A stretch of DNA of 6,895 bases from Planctomycetota bacterium (lineage in GTDB: Bacteria; Planctomycetota; Phycisphaerae; FEN-1346; JAACEH01): positions 1-6,895 of the forward strand of contig JAFGPY010000048.1 of the NCBI GenBank assembly GCA_016935955.1, read 5' to 3'. The notes below the pieces were generated by a model. The model had not been told where the DNA came from. It did not search any database and saw only the letters and a list, made by a program, of their open reading frames with translations. Of the stretch, positions 6,053 to 6,895 are shown in pieces; position 1 is the first letter of the stretch, and the number at the start of each line of letters is the position of its first letter. The translations under genes were made by a program, and so were the position numbers.

Positions 6053-6895
6053 CAGGTACTTCGGGTGGATGCCGTACTTCTTGATCTTGTAGCCCAGGAT
6101 CCGCTCGGTGACACCCAACTCTTTGGCGGCGTCGCGCTGGCGGCCGCCGGTCTTCTTCAGCGCATCGACGATCAGTTCCCGTTCCTTGTTGGCGATGATC
6201 TCCGACAGGGAGGGATTGTCGCTGGCATGGCTCCGGTCCACCATCTGGAGCGAGGGAGGCAGATGCTCGCTGCGGATCACGTCGTCGCCGCACAGCAGGA
6301 CGGCTCGCTCGACGCAATTCTCCAGTTCGCGGATGTTGCCGGGCCAGTGGTAGTGCGTCAGCATGTCGATCGCGGGCGTCGAGATCCGTGTGATGTGCTT
6401 GCCGTTCTCGGCGGCGAACCGCTCGAGGAAGTGGTCCGCCAGTTGCATGATGTCGTCCTTGCGCTCCCGCAGCGGCGGCAGATAGATCGGAAAGACGTTG
6501 ATCCGGTAATACAGGTCCTCGCGAAAGAGGTCTTCGGTGATCAGCGTCTCGAGGTCCTTGTGCGTGGCGACGATGATGCGGACGTTCGCCCGAATCGTTT
6601 CGGTGCCGCCGACGCGCTCGAACTCGCGGAACTGGATGACGCGGAGCAGCTTGACCTGAAGAGTGGTCGGGAAATCGCCGATCTCGTCGAGGAAGATCGT
6701 GCCGCCGTTGGCCCGCTCGAATCGGCCCAGCTTGCGTTCGACAGCGCCGGTGAAGGCGCCCTTCTCGTGCCCGAACAACTCGCTCTCCAGCAGGGTCTCC
6801 GGCATGGCGGTGCAGTTGACCTTGATGAAGGGCTTGTCGGCGCGGAGGCTGTTGTAGTGCACGGCGTGGGCGACGAGGTCCTTGCCGGTGCCGCT
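6050..6895 (-). CDS. Sigma54-dependent transcriptional activator, NtrC/NifA type (N-terminus outside window)
   Basis: The reading frame runs off the right edge, so only the last 281 residues are seen; the visible part begins inside Walker A (SGTGKD, normally GESGTGKE/D). Such proteins are AAA+ ATPases that remodel RNA polymerase-sigma54 to open promoters. Visible parts, numbered from the edge: the sigma54-contacting loop GAFTGA (46-51, bases 6743-6760), intact; Walker B '[10 protein letters not shown]' (66-75; Asp70, Glu71); the arginine-finger stretch '[20 protein letters not shown]' (124-143); sensor II 'WPGNIREL' (184-191); and a Fis-type helix-turn-helix at the C-terminus (about 229-281) with '[20 protein letters not shown]' (254-273). 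The DNA-binding end resembles the NtrC/NifA branch. Whether the missing N-terminus is a receiver, GAF, PAS or other sensor domain cannot be told, so the signal and target promoters are unknown. An in-frame GTG at 6862 is internal to the AAA+ domain and is not the start. The gene is convergent with smc. Confidence 0.95.
   Translation of the reverse strand, partial: SGTGKDLVAHAVHYNSLRADKPFIKVNCTAMPETLLESELFGHEKGAFTGAVERKLGRFERANGGTIFLDEIGDFPTTLQVKLLRVIQFREFERVGGTETIRANVRIIVATHKDLETLITEDLFREDLYYRINVFPIYLPPLRERKDDIMQLADHFLERFAAENGKHITRISTPAIDMLTHYHWPGNIRELENCVERAVLLCGDDVIRSEHLPPSLQMVDRSHASDNPSLSEIIANKERELIVDALKKTGGRQRDAAKELGVTERILGYKIKKYGIHPKYL

Noticed and set aside
4269..6317. Long open frame (682 codons) on the minus strand opposite smc
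   Set aside because: It lies antisense to the conserved C-terminal half of SMC and overlaps the end of the sigma54 activator in another frame. Its product is a low-complexity Leu/Asp/Gly/Val-rich sequence of the kind produced by mirroring GC-rich coiled-coil codons. No start site or motif supports it.

Overview
The window is GC-rich, tightly packed bacterial chromosome, most likely from a planctomycete, perhaps of the Phycisphaerae/Sedimentisphaerales type. That placement is an inference. It rests on the style of the partial protein at the left edge (short 'YP-x-LDDL ... LPPDPY ... YSWGENLTDDGG' tail), on a lipoprotein that mixes FlgI-like and HEAT-like parts, and on the SMC sequence. No rRNA or other strong taxonomic marker is present.

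Layout, left to right. Bases 1-324 (+) are the 3' end of a gene whose product has a pseudopilin-like C-terminal tail. Bases 325-708 hold no convincing gene. They contain an imperfect 67-bp direct duplication with small inverted repeats, then a good sigma70-like promoter (623-651). Bases 709-2334 (+) encode a 541-residue lipoprotein related to the flagellar P-ring protein FlgI but carrying a helical HEAT-like stretch in its middle. A 98-bp gap with a 22-bp inverted repeat leads to bases 2433-6014 (+), a complete SMC chromosome-condensation ATPase of 1193 residues. A 35-bp gap with a G/C-rich hairpin separates it from a convergent gene on the minus strand (6050 to the right edge). That gene encodes the AAA+ and Fis-type DNA-binding part of a sigma54-dependent activator; its N-terminus lies outside the window.

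How the genes work together: SMC is a housekeeping chromosome-organising protein that normally acts with ScpA and ScpB, neither of which is here. The lipoprotein gene may be co-transcribed with smc, but nothing ties the two functions together. The sigma54 activator is transcribed towards smc and is a separate unit. I see no defence island, CRISPR array, transposase, tRNA or rRNA. I do not think the window holds a new multi-gene system. The most unusual items are the FlgI/HEAT composite lipoprotein and the repeat-bearing intergenic region upstream of it.
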